From Mycobacterium sp. 1274761.0 (GTDB lineage: Bacteria > Actinomycetota > Actinomycetes > Mycobacteriales > Mycobacteriaceae): 64,000 bases of DNA. The notes beneath the pieces are model-generated. The model was not told where the DNA came from. It worked only from the letters and a program-made list of their open reading frames with translations, and searched no databases. The stretch is taken from positions 124,001 through 188,000 of the forward strand of contig NZ_LZMC01000057.1 of assembly GCF_001668615.1 (NCBI RefSeq), given 5' to 3'. The position numbers and the translations under genes were made by a program. Below are positions 22,571 through 31,488 of this stretch, piece by piece. Position 1 is the first letter of the stretch. Each line of letters starts with the position of its first letter.

Positions 22571-23014
22571 ATGAACGAGCAGCGCAAGAAGGGCCTCGCG
22601 AAGATGAATGAGGTCTACGGCTGGGAAATGCCCGACGTCGAAGGTGACCCGTACTTCGACCTTACTGTCGACCATCTGTTCGGTGATATCTGGAGCCGGC
22701 CCGGACTGTCCATGCGCGAGAAGCGGATCATGACGCTGTCCATCGTCACCGCGCTCGGGGAGCAGGACCTGGCCGAGATTCAAGTGAACGCCGCGCTGCA
22801 GAACGGCGAGCTCACCGCTGAGGAGCTCAAGGAGATGGCCATCTTCCTCACGCAGTACGTCGGCTTCCCGCGGGGCTCGGGTCTCAACGGCGTCGTCGGA
22901 CGCGTCGTCGCCAAACACAAGAAGGCGGCGGAACGTGGGGAGGGCGTCGACAAGAAGGCCAACGTCAACGACGCGATCCGCATGCACACCGGGAAGAACC
23001 TCGATGACAAGTAG
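22571..23014 (+). CDS. Carboxymuconolactone decarboxylase-like (AhpD-fold) protein, Rv0771-like
   Basis: 147 residues from ATG 22571, two bases after the preceding stop with AAGGAG upstream. The DLTVDHLFGDIWSRPGLSMREKRIM region and FLTQYVGFPRGSG (shown in part: LSMREKRIM, TQYVGFPRG) are typical of the gamma-carboxymuconolactone decarboxylase family. No CxxC redox pair is present, so it is not a peroxidase-type AhpD. Role in the operon unknown. Its last eleven bases overlap the next start. Confidence 0.9.
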   Translation: MNEQRKKGLAKMNEVYGWEMPDVEGDPYFDLTVDHLFGDIWSRPGLSMREKRIMTLSIVTALGEQDLAEIQVNAALQNGELTAEELKEMAIFLTQYVGFPRGSGLNGVVGRVVAKHKKAAERGEGVDKKANVNDAIRMHTGKNLDDK

Positions 23015-24230
23015 GTACGCCAGCCTGACCCGTGAGCAACTTGCGGTCCTTGTCCCCGAGCTGCTGCTGATCGGCCAGTTGATCGACCGGTCCGGAATGG
23101 CGTGGTGCATCAGCAATTTCGGTCGACCCGAGATGCTGCAGATCGCGATCGAAGAGTGGATGGGCGCCAGCCCGATCTACACAAAGCGGATGCAGAAGGC
23201 GCTCAGATACGAGGGCGTCGACGTCATCACCATCTTCAAGGGCCTGCAGCTCGACATCGGCGCCCCACCGCAGTTCATGGACTTCCGCTACGACGTCCAC
23301 GATCGCTGGCACGGCGAATTCCACCTCGACCACTGCGGCGCCTTGCTCGACGTGGAACCGATGGGCGAGGAGTATGTCCGCGGGATGTGCCACGACATCG
23401 AGGATCCGACCTTCGACGCGACCGCCGTCGCCACCAACCGCAGAGCCCAGATCCGTCCCATCCACCGTCCGCCGCGCAAGCCTGCCGATCGCCATCCGCA
23501 TTGCGCCTGGACGGTGACCATCGACGACTCCCACCCCGAGGTCGAGGACCATCCGGTGCTGGATGTCGTGCGCCGGACTAACGCCGCGACAACGGAACTC
23601 GACCCGATCGATGTCGACGACGATGGACAGTCGGACTATTCGGGCCAGTTGCTCTCCGACTTCGACTTCGCCGCGTTCTCGCATTCGGCACTGGTGCGCA
23701 TTGCCGACGAGGTGTGTCTGCAGATGCACCTGCTGAACCTGTCGTTCGTCATCGCCGTGGGCAAACGCGCGGGCACCAACACCGAATTGGCGACGGAGAT
23801 CTGCACCAAACAGCTCATCGGAGTCGCGGGCATCGCCGCCGAGCGCATCCACCGCGCACTCGGTCTGCCCGGCGGCATCGAGGGCGCGATACGGATGCTC
23901 GAACTGCACCCGATGTTCAACCCGGCGGCCTACGTGTCGGCCGAATTCGGACCGGACACCGTGCATGTACACCGGTCGCCGGCACACGAAGACGGCGCGT
24001 GGGTGTCGCTGGTCGGCCCGGCCGAGAAACGCCCGCTGCAGGCCGCCGTCGCGGCGATCGATGCGCACTTCGACATCGAGGTGGAGGGCAGCCACGCCGA
24101 TTGGACGGCTCGGATCGTCGAAACCGAAACGGCGGCAAAGGAAATGTCAGAAGTGAAGGTGGCCCGGGTCAGCGGTGGTTCGACGTTCGTGTTCGAGCCG
24201 AGGAAGTCGCTTCCTCTGACGGTGGTTTGA
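23004..24230 (+). CDS. Unrecognised conserved-looking protein, last gene of the aldA operon
   Basis: 408 residues from ATG 23004, which overlaps the CMD-like gene by eleven bases, so coupled translation is likely. I do not recognise a domain. The N-terminal 140 residues contain WCISNFGRPEMLQIAIEEW and HGEFHLDHCGALLDVEPMG (with His and Cys that could bind a metal) and RGMCHDIEDPTFD. The middle has HPHCAWTVTID and a C-terminal part with LSFVIAVGKRAG and HPMFNPAAYV. It is largely soluble with no signal peptide. I recall no counterpart between Rv0771 and purD in M. tuberculosis. The stop lies inside a 27-bp tandem repeat. Confidence 0.8.
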   Translation: MTSRYASLTREQLAVLVPELLLIGQLIDRSGMAWCISNFGRPEMLQIAIEEWMGASPIYTKRMQKALRYEGVDVITIFKGLQLDIGAPPQFMDFRYDVHDRWHGEFHLDHCGALLDVEPMGEEYVRGMCHDIEDPTFDATAVATNRRAQIRPIHRPPRKPADRHPHCAWTVTIDDSHPEVEDHPVLDVVRRTNAATTELDPIDVDDDGQSDYSGQLLSDFDFAAFSHSALVRIADEVCLQMHLLNLSFVIAVGKRAGTNTELATEICTKQLIGVAGIAAERIHRALGLPGGIEGAIRMLELHPMFNPAAYVSAEFGPDTVHVHRSPAHEDGAWVSLVGPAEKRPLQAAVAAIDAHFDIEVEGSHADWTARIVETETAAKEMSEVKVARVSGGSTFVFEPRKSLPLTVV

Positions 24231-24873
24231 TTGTCGGCTCAGCCGACGGTGGTTTGATTGTCGGCTCAGCCGACGGTGGTTTCGGCCGTATAGCCGCGCC
24301 CACCCACCGCCGTAGGTAGGCCCGCAGTTCCACCCCGCGCCGCGGAGGCCGACCCGGGTCGATGACGAACGACTGGATGATCCGCAGCAGGTGCTCGGCG
24401 AGCTCGTCGAGGTCGGTGTCGGTGAAGCCCAACCCTGCCCAGTCCACATCGAACCGCCGGACCATCGAGTGCGCGAAGTCCAGCGCGACATCGGACGTCA
24501 CGTCCTCGGTGTGCGGGTTCGGGCGCCCGGGTTCGATCAGCAGGCCGAGGTGCTTGTCCTTCGGCAGCCATTCCAGCGCCGCCGCCACGGCCTCGGCAAC
24601 CGCCTCCGCCGGGTCGGTGATGCCCTGCAGATGCGCCGCCAAGCGGTCCAGGAACGCGCTCGCGTTGTGCACGGCGGCGGCCACCAGCAGGGCGTCGGTG
24701 CTGGGGAAGTAGCGGTAGACGGTCTGCCGGGTGACGCCGAGGCTGCGGGCGACGTCGGTGATCGAAAAGTCCGCGCCCCTGACGTCGATCACCTTTGCCG
24801 CCGCGTCGAGGATTCGCTCGACCGCTTCGTTGTCGCTGGCGGGTGCGGCGCCAGACCAACCGTGGGTGCGCAC
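24169..24873 (-). CDS. TetR-family regulator paired with the CYP125-like P450
   Basis: 234 residues from GTG 24873, ten bases after the P450 stop. The helix-turn-helix SITDVARSLGVTRQTVYRYF is near residues 37-56. The body ends near residue 205; after that comes a low-complexity tail of KPPSAEPTI repeats encoded by a 27-bp tandem repeat, then a basic end (SSARTRTSNHR). Its 3' end overlaps the convergent gene by 62 bases. It is probably an autoregulator acting on the inverted repeat at 26130-26156. Confidence 0.88.
   Translation of the reverse strand: MRTHGWSGAAPASDNEAVERILDAAAKVIDVRGADFSITDVARSLGVTRQTVYRYFPSTDALLVAAAVHNASAFLDRLAAHLQGITDPAEAVAEAVAAALEWLPKDKHLGLLIEPGRPNPHTEDVTSDVALDFAHSMVRRFDVDWAGLGFTDTDLDELAEHLLRIIQSFVIDPGRPPRRGVELRAYLRRWVGAAIRPKPPSAEPTIKPPSAEPTIKPPSEEATSSARTRTSNHR
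24218..24282. repeat. 27-bp tandem repeat, about 2.4 copies
   Basis: Identical units at 24218-24244 and 24245-24271 and an 11-base partial copy at 24272-24282. The unit is a multiple of three, so on the minus strand it adds nine-residue KPPSAEPTI repeats to the TetR tail. On the plus strand the first unit contains the stop codon of the 23004 gene. Copy number could vary between strains without breaking either frame. Confidence 0.9.
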
Positions 24874-24883
24874 GCGGCGAATA

Positions 24884-26122
24884 CTACTGTGAGCCGGTGT
24901 AGGAGACCTGCAGATCCTTCACGCCGTTCAACCAGCCTGAGCGAAGCCGTTGAGGCTCAGCGACTTTCGAAATATCCGGGATCTGGTCGGCGATCTCGTT
25001 GAAGATCAGCTTGATCTCCATGCGCGCCAGGTTGGCCCCGATGCAGTAGTGCGCCCCGTTGCCGCCGAACCCGAGATGCGGGTTGGGGTCGCGCAGGATG
25101 TCGAAACGGAACGGGTCGGTAAAGACCGTCTCGTCGTAGTTGGCCGAGCTGTAGAACAGGCCGACGCGCTGCCCCTCGCCGATCGTCACGCCGCCGATCT
25201 CGGTATCCGCCTGGGCGGTGCGCTGGAAGCAGTGCACCGGCGTGGCCCAGCGCACGATCTCGTCCGCGGTGGTCTCGGGGCGCTCGCGTTTGAACAGATC
25301 CCACTGCTGTGGGTTGTCGAAGAACGCATTCATGCCGTGGGTCATGGCGTTGCGGGTGGTCTCGTTGCCTGCGACCGCCAGCAGGATCACAAAGAACGCG
25401 AACTCGACGTCTTCCATCCATTCGCCGTCGATGTCGGCCTGCACGAGCCTGGTCACGATGTCGTCGGCCGGACAGCGGCGGCGCTCCTCGGCCATGTTGT
25501 ACGCGTAGCCCATCAGCTCAGCGTTGGCCGCGACGTAATCCGAGGCGAAGTCGGGGTCGTCGGTGTTCATGATCGAGTTGGTCCATTCGAACAGCTTTTC
25601 GCGGTCCGCCTCGGGCACGCCGAGCATGTCCGCGATCGCCAGCAGCGGCAGCCGCATCGCGATGTCGTCGACGAAGTTGCCGCTGCCCTTTTCCTTTGCT
25701 GCGGCGACGATGTCGCGCGCTGCGTGGGCGAGCTTCTCTTCCAGCGTGGCCACGGCGCGCGGCGTGAACAACCGTGACACCAGCTTGCGCAGCCGCGTGT
25801 GTTCGGGTGCGTCGTGATTGATCAGCATCGCCTTGGTCAGTTCGAGCTGATCAGGGGTGGTGCCGTCGGGCATCCGCATCACCACGCCCTTGCGGTTGGT
25901 GGACCACAGGTCGCCGTCGCGGGAGATGGCCTTGATGTCCTCGTGGCGGCTGATCACCCAGTAGCCGCCGTCGTCGAAGATCGATTCCGGCTGCTCGTTC
26001 CACCACACCGGCGCCGTCTTGCGCAGCTGGGCGAATTCGGTGACGGGGATGCCGTGTTGGAGGACGTCGGGATCGGTGAAGTCGAATCCCGACCCGAAGG
26101 GACAGGTCTGCATCGTTGCCAT
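24884..26122 (-). CDS. Cytochrome P450, CYP125-like (steroid C26-hydroxylase family)
   Basis: 412 residues from ATG 26122. The I-helix motif is [15 protein letters not shown], ExxR is EIVR, and the haem loop [19 protein letters not shown] is followed by a C-terminus ([11 protein letters not shown]) that strongly resembles CYP125A1, which oxidises the side chain of cholesterol and cholestenone. Many environmental mycobacteria carry several CYP125 paralogues, so this need not be the cholesterol-catabolic one. A TANNNT box six bases before the ATG suggests a leaderless transcript. The TetR gene follows in the same operon. Confidence 0.85.
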   Translation of the reverse strand: MATMQTCPFGSGFDFTDPDVLQHGIPVTEFAQLRKTAPVWWNEQPESIFDDGGYWVISRHEDIKAISRDGDLWSTNRKGVVMRMPDGTTPDQLELTKAMLINHDAPEHTRLRKLVSRLFTPRAVATLEEKLAHAARDIVAAAKEKGSGNFVDDIAMRLPLLAIADMLGVPEADREKLFEWTNSIMNTDDPDFASDYVAANAELMGYAYNMAEERRRCPADDIVTRLVQADIDGEWMEDVEFAFFVILLAVAGNETTRNAMTHGMNAFFDNPQQWDLFKRERPETTADEIVRWATPVHCFQRTAQADTEIGGVTIGEGQRVGLFYSSANYDETVFTDPFRFDILRDPNPHLGFGGNGAHYCIGANLARMEIKLIFNEIADQIPDISKVAEPQRLRSGWLNGVKDLQVSYTGSQ

Positions 26123-26128
26123 GCGTCG

Positions 26129-26134
26129 ACCATA
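26129..26134 (-). promoter_or_regulatory. -10 box (TATGGT) of the CYP125-like/TetR operon, leaderless
   Basis: TATGGT lies six bases before ATG 26122, so transcription should begin at or within a base of the start codon. There is no ribosome binding site. The box lies inside one arm of the inverted repeat at 26130-26156. Confidence 0.5.
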
Positions 26135-26156
26135 CATCGGACTGTCAAGTGTATGG
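26130..26156. promoter_or_regulatory. Inverted repeat CCATACA-N13-TGTATGG, probable TetR operator
   Basis: Perfect 7-bp arms with a 13-bp spacer, in the 82-bp region between the CYP125-like gene and purD. One arm overlaps the P450 -10 box, so an occupied site would block that promoter. It is the natural candidate for the TetR encoded downstream of the P450. It does not match the KstR consensus. Confidence 0.55.
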
Positions 26157-26190
26157 CCAAACTCATTGCCCGGTCGTTCGACGCTGCCGT

Positions 26191-26196
26191 TAGGGT
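26191..26196 (+). promoter_or_regulatory. -10 box (TAGGGT) of purD, leaderless
   Basis: TAGGGT ends eight bases before GTG 26205. No ribosome binding site lies in between. TTGCCC at 26166-26171 could be a -35 element with a 19-bp spacer. The same arrangement recurs at purB, purC, purS and purM. Confidence 0.55.
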
Positions 26197-26204
26197 TGGC
26201 AACC

Positions 26205-27473
26205 GTGCGCGTCCTCGTGATCGGCTCCGGTGCCCGCGAACATGCCTTGCTGCTGGCACTGCGCCGAGATCCCCAGGTGGAAGGCCTCGCCATCGCGCCG
26301 GGCAACGCGGGCACCGCCGCCATCGCCGAGCAGCACGACGTCGACATCACCTCCGGGGACGCGGTCGCCGCCCTGGCCCGCAAGCTCGGCGTCGACCTGG
26401 TCGTGATCGGCCCTGAAGTGCCCCTGGTCGTCGGCGTCGCCGACGCGGTGCGCGCCGCGGGCATCGCCTGCTTCGGGCCCACCAAGGAGGCCGCCCGCAT
26501 CGAGGGATCGAAGTCGTTCGCCAAGGACGTGATGGCGGCGGCGGGCGTTCGCACCGCTAGAAGCGAGATCGTCGACAATCCCGCTCGGCTCGACGCGGCG
26601 CTGGATCGGTTCGGTCCCTGCGGCGGCGAAGCGGCGTGGGTGGTCAAGGACGACGGCCTCGCCGCGGGCAAGGGTGTGGTGGTGACCGCCGACCGGGATG
26701 CGGCCCGGTCGCATGCCGCTGGCCTGCTCGACGCGGGCCACCCGGTGCTGCTCGAATCGTTCCTCGACGGCCCTGAGGTGTCGCTGTTCTGTGTGGTCGA
26801 CGGGGAAACGGTGGTACCGCTGCTGCCCGCGCAAGATTTCAAGCGGGTCGGCGACGGCGACACCGGTCCCAACACCGGCGGCATGGGCGCCTATGCGCCG
26901 CTGGCATGGCTGCCCGCCGACGTGACGGACCGGATCGTCGGCGAGATCGTCAAACCTGTTGCGGCAGAACTGGTCAAGCGCGGCAGCTCGTTTTCCGGCC
27001 TGTTGTACGCGGGACTGGCGATCACGTCGCAGGGGCCGGCAGTCGTCGAATTCAATTGCCGCTTCGGCGATCCCGAGACCCAGTCGGTGCTTGCCCTGCT
27101 GGAGTCACCGCTGGGCCAGTTGCTGAACGCCGCTGCCACCGCGAGCCTGGCCGACCATCCGCCGCTGCACTGGCGCGACGGTGCAGCGGTGGCGGTGGTA
27201 CTGGCCGCCGAGAACTATCCGGGCCGGCCACGCGTCGGTGACGTCATCGTCGGCGCGGAGGCCGAGGGAGTGCTGCACGCGGGCACGGCGCGACGCGACG
27301 ACGGAGCGATCGTCTCGTCGGGCGGACGGGTGCTGTCCGTGGTCGGCTCTGGGCCCGATCTGGCCGCCGCCCGGGATTCCGCGTACACGCTGATCAAGTC
27401 GATTCGGTTGCCCGGCAGTCATTTTCGCAGCGACATCGGTCTGGCCGCGGCCGAAGGCAAGATCTCGGTTTAG
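26205..27473 (+). CDS. purD: Phosphoribosylamine-glycine ligase (GARS)
   Basis: 422 residues from GTG 26205, exactly the length of Rv0772; longer frames lack support. An N-terminal [13 protein letters not shown] is the family signature, [13 protein letters not shown] near residue 150 is the ATP-grasp loop, and [11 protein letters not shown] and [11 protein letters not shown] are diagnostic PurD motifs. It makes glycinamide ribonucleotide from phosphoribosylamine, glycine and ATP, the second step of purine synthesis. Divergent from the CYP125-like gene and convergent with the esterase gene, overlapping its stop by four bases. Confidence 0.97.
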   Translation: MRVLVIGSGAREHALLLALRRDPQVEGLAIAPGNAGTAAIAEQHDVDITSGDAVAALARKLGVDLVVIGPEVPLVVGVADAVRAAGIACFGPTKEAARIEGSKSFAKDVMAAAGVRTARSEIVDNPARLDAALDRFGPCGGEAAWVVKDDGLAAGKGVVVTADRDAARSHAAGLLDAGHPVLLESFLDGPEVSLFCVVDGETVVPLLPAQDFKRVGDGDTGPNTGGMGAYAPLAWLPADVTDRIVGEIVKPVAAELVKRGSSFSGLLYAGLAITSQGPAVVEFNCRFGDPETQSVLALLESPLGQLLNAAATASLADHPPLHWRDGAAVAVVLAAENYPGRPRVGDVIVGAEAEGVLHAGTARRDDGAIVSSGGRVLSVVGSGPDLAAARDSAYTLIKSIRLPGSHFRSDIGLAAAEGKISV

Positions 27474-28369
27474 TCGACGAGGAGCGGCGCCATCCACTCC
27501 AGCTCCGCGGGCAGCTGCGAGCTCCAGAACCCGCCGTCATGTCCGCCAGGGGAGAAGCCGCCCGCGGGCCGGTTCGGCAGCTGCGCGATGAACTGCTGCG
27601 TCGCCGAGTAAAAGGGATCGCTGTTGCCACAGTCGATGCGGATCGGGATCGAGGCGAGCGCAGGCAGCCCCCACACGCTGTTGGCCGCGTAGTCGTCGGC
27701 GCCGTCGAACGCGCCCGGGGCGGCGGCGCCCGACGACGTCCACAACGCCGGGCTGACCGCACAGATCGCGGCCGTGCGCGCCGCCCCGAGGCGCGCGCCC
27801 AACAGCAGCGCGCCGTAGCCGCCCATCGACCAGCCGAGAAACGCCACCCGTGAGGTGTCCAGGCCCTGATTGCCGAGCATCGGTATCAGTTCGTTGAGCA
27901 CCATCGCGCCGGAGTCCTCGCCCGAGGCGCGCTTGTGCCAGTAGCCACCGCCGCCGTCGACCGCCACCACTGCAAACGGCGGCAGGCCCGCGGCGACCGC
28001 CTGAGCCAGCCCCTGCTCGACGCCGCCGGCCATCACCTGGGCCGCGTCACCGCCCTTGCCGTGCAACGCGATGACGGGTCGCAGCGGCTGGGTCTGGCCG
28101 GGCGGGCGTGCGATCGCCCAGTTGGTGTCGACGCCACCGCGGGCGGCCGAATTGAACGATCCCGAAACGTACGTCTGTGCCGCGGTTGCAACGGGCTCCA
28201 ACGGGGCCGGCGGCGCCAACGGTGCCAGCGGTGCGCCGGCGCTCGTCATCTGGACGGGTGCCGGTGACGGCGCTGGATCGCGCAGGGAGCCGAGCGCGAA
28301 GGCGCCGACGGCCCCTGCGGCCGCGCTGGCACCGAGGCGCAACATCGCGCGTCGGGTCAGGTCTGGCAT
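27470..28369 (-). CDS. Tat-exported alpha/beta-hydrolase (esterase), Rv0774c-like
   Basis: 299 residues from ATG 28369; the longer upstream frame is rejected because the signal peptide starts at this methionine. A twin-arginine signal, [10 protein letters not shown] followed by a hydrophobic stretch, is at 5-30. A proline/alanine linker follows. The nucleophile elbow is GWSMGGYG near 185, an oxyanion-region HGKGGDA near 110 and a C-terminal GGHDGGFW that supplies the histidine. Family members are mycolyl-transferase-like or carboxyl esterases. The protein acts outside the membrane. Substrate unknown. Confidence 0.88.
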   Translation of the reverse strand: MPDLTRRAMLRLGASAAAGAVGAFALGSLRDPAPSPAPVQMTSAGAPLAPLAPPAPLEPVATAAQTYVSGSFNSAARGGVDTNWAIARPPGQTQPLRPVIALHGKGGDAAQVMAGGVEQGLAQAVAAGLPPFAVVAVDGGGGYWHKRASGEDSGAMVLNELIPMLGNQGLDTSRVAFLGWSMGGYGALLLGARLGAARTAAICAVSPALWTSSGAAAPGAFDGADDYAANSVWGLPALASIPIRIDCGNSDPFYSATQQFIAQLPNRPAGGFSPGGHDGGFWSSQLPAELEWMAPLLVD

Positions 28370-28485
28370 GCGGCCATCATGCCATCGGCGGTAGCGATGT
28401 ATCCAAATCGATTGGTGGACCGCATTCCTGAGTAATGCCTTAGCTTTGGGCGAAAGTGCCATGTCATACGCGGCCGACTGGCAGC

Positions 28486-29154
28486 ATGCTTACCGTGACG
28501 GCAGCGTTGACTCCGAAGGGAGTGCGCAGGCAGTACGCGCTTGTGACCGCGGCTGCCGAGTTGCTGTGCGAAGGGGGATTCGAGGCCGTCCGGCACCGCG
28601 CGGTGGCCAAGCGGGCGGGGCTGCCGCTGGCGGCGACGACGTACTACTTCTCATCGCTGGACGATCTGATCGTCAAGGCTGTCGAACACATCGGTGCGCT
28701 GGAGGCCCAGCAGTTGCGCGAGCGCGTCGCCGGGTTGTCGCGGCGGCGTCGCGGTGCGGAGGCGACCGTCGACGTGCTGGTCGATCTGCTCGTTGGTGAC
28801 GACCCCTGCGTCGGCGACGATCCCGACACTCAGGTCAGCGAAGAGCTGATCTCGCGGTACGAGCGTTACATCGCCTGCGCGCGTCAACCGGCGCTGCGTG
28901 AGGTGCAACGGCGCGTCTTGCAGCAACGCACCGACGCGGTGGCCAAGGTCGTCGAGCGCTGCGGCCGCACGCTGCGCGGCGAGCTGGTGCCCGCACTGGT
29001 GTGCGCCGTCGACGGCGCGGTGGTGGCGGCGCTGGTCGACGACGGCGAGGGCCCCCGCAGCGCCGCGCGCGCCACCTTGATCGACGTCATCGACGTGCTC
29101 GCCCCGATCACGGCGCCGATCTCGGCGCCCGTGCTCACCGCCGCTTCCGGCTGA
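28486..29154 (+). CDS. TetR-family regulator, Rv0775-like
   Basis: 222 residues from ATG 28486; a GTG nine bases later is possible. The helix-turn-helix HRAVAKRAGLPLAATTYYF is near residues 40-58, and the C-terminal domain ends in an alanine-rich tail. Divergent from the esterase gene 116 bases away and followed after six bases by the permease gene, so either could be its target. Confidence 0.9.
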   Translation: MLTVTAALTPKGVRRQYALVTAAAELLCEGGFEAVRHRAVAKRAGLPLAATTYYFSSLDDLIVKAVEHIGALEAQQLRERVAGLSRRRRGAEATVDVLVDLLVGDDPCVGDDPDTQVSEELISRYERYIACARQPALREVQRRVLQQRTDAVAKVVERCGRTLRGELVPALVCAVDGAVVAALVDDGEGPRSAARATLIDVIDVLAPITAPISAPVLTAASG

Positions 29155-29160
29155 CAGGCG

Positions 29161-30588
29161 ATGAGATCCGACACGAGGACCGCCGAACAGCAGCCCGAAC
29201 TGAAACGGGTGATGGGCCCCGGCCTGCTGCTCCTGTTCGTCGTCGGCGATATCCTCGGCACCGGGGTTTACGCCCTGACCGGTGACGTGGCCGCCGAAGT
29301 CGGTGGCGCAGCGTGGATTCCCTTCCTGGTGGCCTTCCTCATCGCCACCGTCACGGCATTCAGCTACCTGGAGCTGGTCACAAAATACCCGCAGGCGGCC
29401 GGCGCGGCGTTGTATGCGCACAAGGCGTTCGGCATTCAGTTCGTCACGTTCCTGATCGCGTTCGTCGTAATGTGCTCGGGTATCACCTCGGCGTCGACGG
29501 CCTCGCGGTTCTTCGCGGCCAATTTCTTCGAGGCGTTCCACTTCAGCTGGGGCCCCGGCGGAATCGTCTGCGTCGCACTGCTTTTCATGGCTCTGCTGGC
29601 CGCGGTCAATCTGCGCGGGGTAGGGGAGAGCGTCAAACTCAACGTCGTGCTTACCATCATCGAGATCACGGGCCTGATGCTGGTGATCGTGGTGGGGCTC
29701 TTCGCGTTCACCGGGGGCGGCGACGTCGACTTCTCGCGCGTCGTCGCATTCGAAACCGCCAGCGACAAGAACTGGTTCATGGCAGTCACGACCGCCACGT
29801 CGCTCGCGTTCTTCGCGATGGTCGGCTTCGAGGACTCGGTGAACATGGCCGAAGAGACGAAAGATCCGGTAAAGACGTTCCCGAAGGTGTTGTTGAGCGG
29901 GTTGTCGATCGCTGGCCTGGTCTATGTAGTGGTCGCCATTGTCGCGGTTGCCCTCGTGCCGATCGGGACGCTGGAGGAAAGCGAGACACCGCTGGTCGAG
30001 GTGGTCAAGGCCGGTGCGCCGGGGCTGCCGATCGAGGACATCCTGCCGTTCATCTCGATGTTCGCCGTCTCCAACACCGCGCTGATCAACATGCTGATGG
30101 CCAGCCGGCTGATCTACGGGATGTCGCGCCAGCACGTACTGCCGCCGGTGCTGGGCCGCGTACACCCGCGCAGGTTCACGCCGCATGTCGCGATCACATT
30201 CACCACCCTGATCGCGTTCGGTCTCATCCTGTATGTGACCGCGTTCGCCAACAGCAAGGCGATCTCGCTGTTGGGCGGAACGACGTCGCTGCTGCTACTT
30301 GCCGTGTTCGCCGTCGTCAACGTCTCGGTGTTGGTGCTGCGGCGCGATGTGATGGCCGAGGGCGGACACTTCAAGACACCGACCGCGTTACCGGTCATCG
30401 GGTTTCTCGCATCGGTGTATCTCGTCACGCCGCTGTCGGGTCGGCCCGGGCAGCAGTACGTGCTGGCGACGATCCTCATCGCGATCGGCATCGGGCTGTT
30501 CCTGCTGACCCGGCTGATCAACCGTCAGCTCGGAATTCGCGGGGCGGCCATCACCGACCCGACGCATCTGGCCGACGCACCCGATTAG
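29161..30588 (+). CDS. APC-family amino acid/polyamine permease
   Basis: 475 residues with about twelve membrane segments. The first helix carries GDILGTGVYALTG near residue 28, the unwound substrate-binding stretch of the APC superfamily, and GFEDSVNMAEETKDP near 220 is the conserved intracellular-loop region. It imports or exchanges an amino acid or amine at the cytoplasmic membrane. It is coupled to the TetR gene and is not something I recall at this place in M. tuberculosis. Confidence 0.9.
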   Translation: MRSDTRTAEQQPELKRVMGPGLLLLFVVGDILGTGVYALTGDVAAEVGGAAWIPFLVAFLIATVTAFSYLELVTKYPQAAGAALYAHKAFGIQFVTFLIAFVVMCSGITSASTASRFFAANFFEAFHFSWGPGGIVCVALLFMALLAAVNLRGVGESVKLNVVLTIIEITGLMLVIVVGLFAFTGGGDVDFSRVVAFETASDKNWFMAVTTATSLAFFAMVGFEDSVNMAEETKDPVKTFPKVLLSGLSIAGLVYVVVAIVAVALVPIGTLEESETPLVEVVKAGAPGLPIEDILPFISMFAVSNTALINMLMASRLIYGMSRQHVLPPVLGRVHPRRFTPHVAITFTTLIAFGLILYVTAFANSKAISLLGGTTSLLLLAVFAVVNVSVLVLRRDVMAEGGHFKTPTALPVIGFLASVYLVTPLSGRPGQQYVLATILIAIGIGLFLLTRLINRQLGIRGAAITDPTHLADAPD

Positions 30589-30590
30589 GT

Positions 30591-31448
30591 CTACATCCGG
30601 TACAGCCGCTCGCGGATCGTGCGCGCCTCGGCCTGCGCTTGGGCCAGCAGTTCTTCCAGGCGCGAAAGACGTTGATGCAGTTCGTCGGTTGGCGGCGGCA
30701 CCACGCGTCGGCGGGGGGTGGCCGACAGGTCCCGCGGAAGGCTGGGGGTGAGGATGTAACCCGTCTCGACGTCGCCGTAGATCGTGACGTCGTCGGGCCG
30801 CTGATCCCAGTACAGCGCGATGTAGGCGCACAGCACCGCGTCGACGGGATCCTCGTCACGGTCGAGCTGCCCCGGTTTGGTGGCGGCCTCCACGCGCCTG
30901 CGCAGCTCAACCCAGGAAACGCTGCGGTTGGCGCGCAGCCGCGGTGTGGCGTCGTCGAGTCCTTCGATGAGCGTCATCAGCTTTAGCAGCTCGCGCTGGC
31001 GGTCACCGAACGGCCCCCGCTTGTACTTCAATATCTTGTCGAGCTCGAACAGCACCACGGTCGCCGGATGCGGATACACCTCGATCGCCCGCCGGCCCGC
31101 GCCCGAGGCGGGATCGATATCGAGGTCCATGGCGGCGGCCAGTCGGGCGGCGCGCGGATTCACAAGTTCGGGCCTCTCGGCGAAGGCCGGCCGAGCCCCG
31201 GCGTCGAACTTCGCGAAGTCGCGGTTGAGGGCCGTCTCGGCCGGGCGGTGCCCGGTCTGATTGTTCACGATCAGCGGAGCGTCGAACGCGACCACGCAAT
31301 CGCCGCCGGTGAACGGGGCGATAGCCGCGACGATCTCGTCGTCGTCCCGAGCGGCGCCCACGTGCAGCAGGCGACCGTCGGAGTCGATGGCCGCCACACC
31401 GGTCTGGTTCTTCTCGCCCCACGCCAGGTCCAATCCAACGAAGTGCAT
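30591..31448 (-). CDS. DUF429-family protein, Rv0776c-like
   Basis: 285 residues from ATG 31448; the upstream extension overlaps purB and is rejected. It begins FVGLDLAWGEKNQTGVA, the acidic first strand of the RNase H-like DUF429 family, with further conserved DAPL and a RRAIEVYPHPA segment near residue 140 and DAVLCAY near 215. The C-terminal 45 residues are charged and probably coiled coil (LHQRLSRLEELLAQAQAEA). Biochemical role unknown. Convergent with the permease gene by two bases. Confidence 0.88.
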   Translation of the reverse strand: MHFVGLDLAWGEKNQTGVAAIDSDGRLLHVGAARDDDEIVAAIAPFTGGDCVVAFDAPLIVNNQTGHRPAETALNRDFAKFDAGARPAFAERPELVNPRAARLAAAMDLDIDPASGAGRRAIEVYPHPATVVLFELDKILKYKRGPFGDRQRELLKLMTLIEGLDDATPRLRANRSVSWVELRRRVEAATKPGQLDRDEDPVDAVLCAYIALYWDQRPDDVTIYGDVETGYILTPSLPRDLSATPRRRVVPPPTDELHQRLSRLEELLAQAQAEARTIRERLYRM

Positions 31449-31474
31449 ACGGCTACCCTGCCCCATCAGGGTCG

Positions 31475-31480
31475 TAAGCT
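31475..31480 (+). promoter_or_regulatory. -10 box (TAAGCT) of purB, leaderless
   Basis: TAAGCT ends eight bases before GTG 31489. The short region between contains only TGAGG, a poor ribosome binding site. Matches the arrangement at the other pur promoters. Confidence 0.5.
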
Positions 31481-31488
31481 GTGAGGTT

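Noticed and set aside
26130..26156. KstR binding site in front of the CYP125-like gene
   Set aside because: The repeat CCATACA-N13-TGTATGG does not fit the KstR pattern TnnAACnnGTTnnA, so the local TetR is the better candidate.
28651..30186. 511-codon open frame on the minus strand
   Set aside because: Antisense to the TetR and the APC permease; the translation is a low-complexity His/Arg/Asp-rich sequence with no motif.
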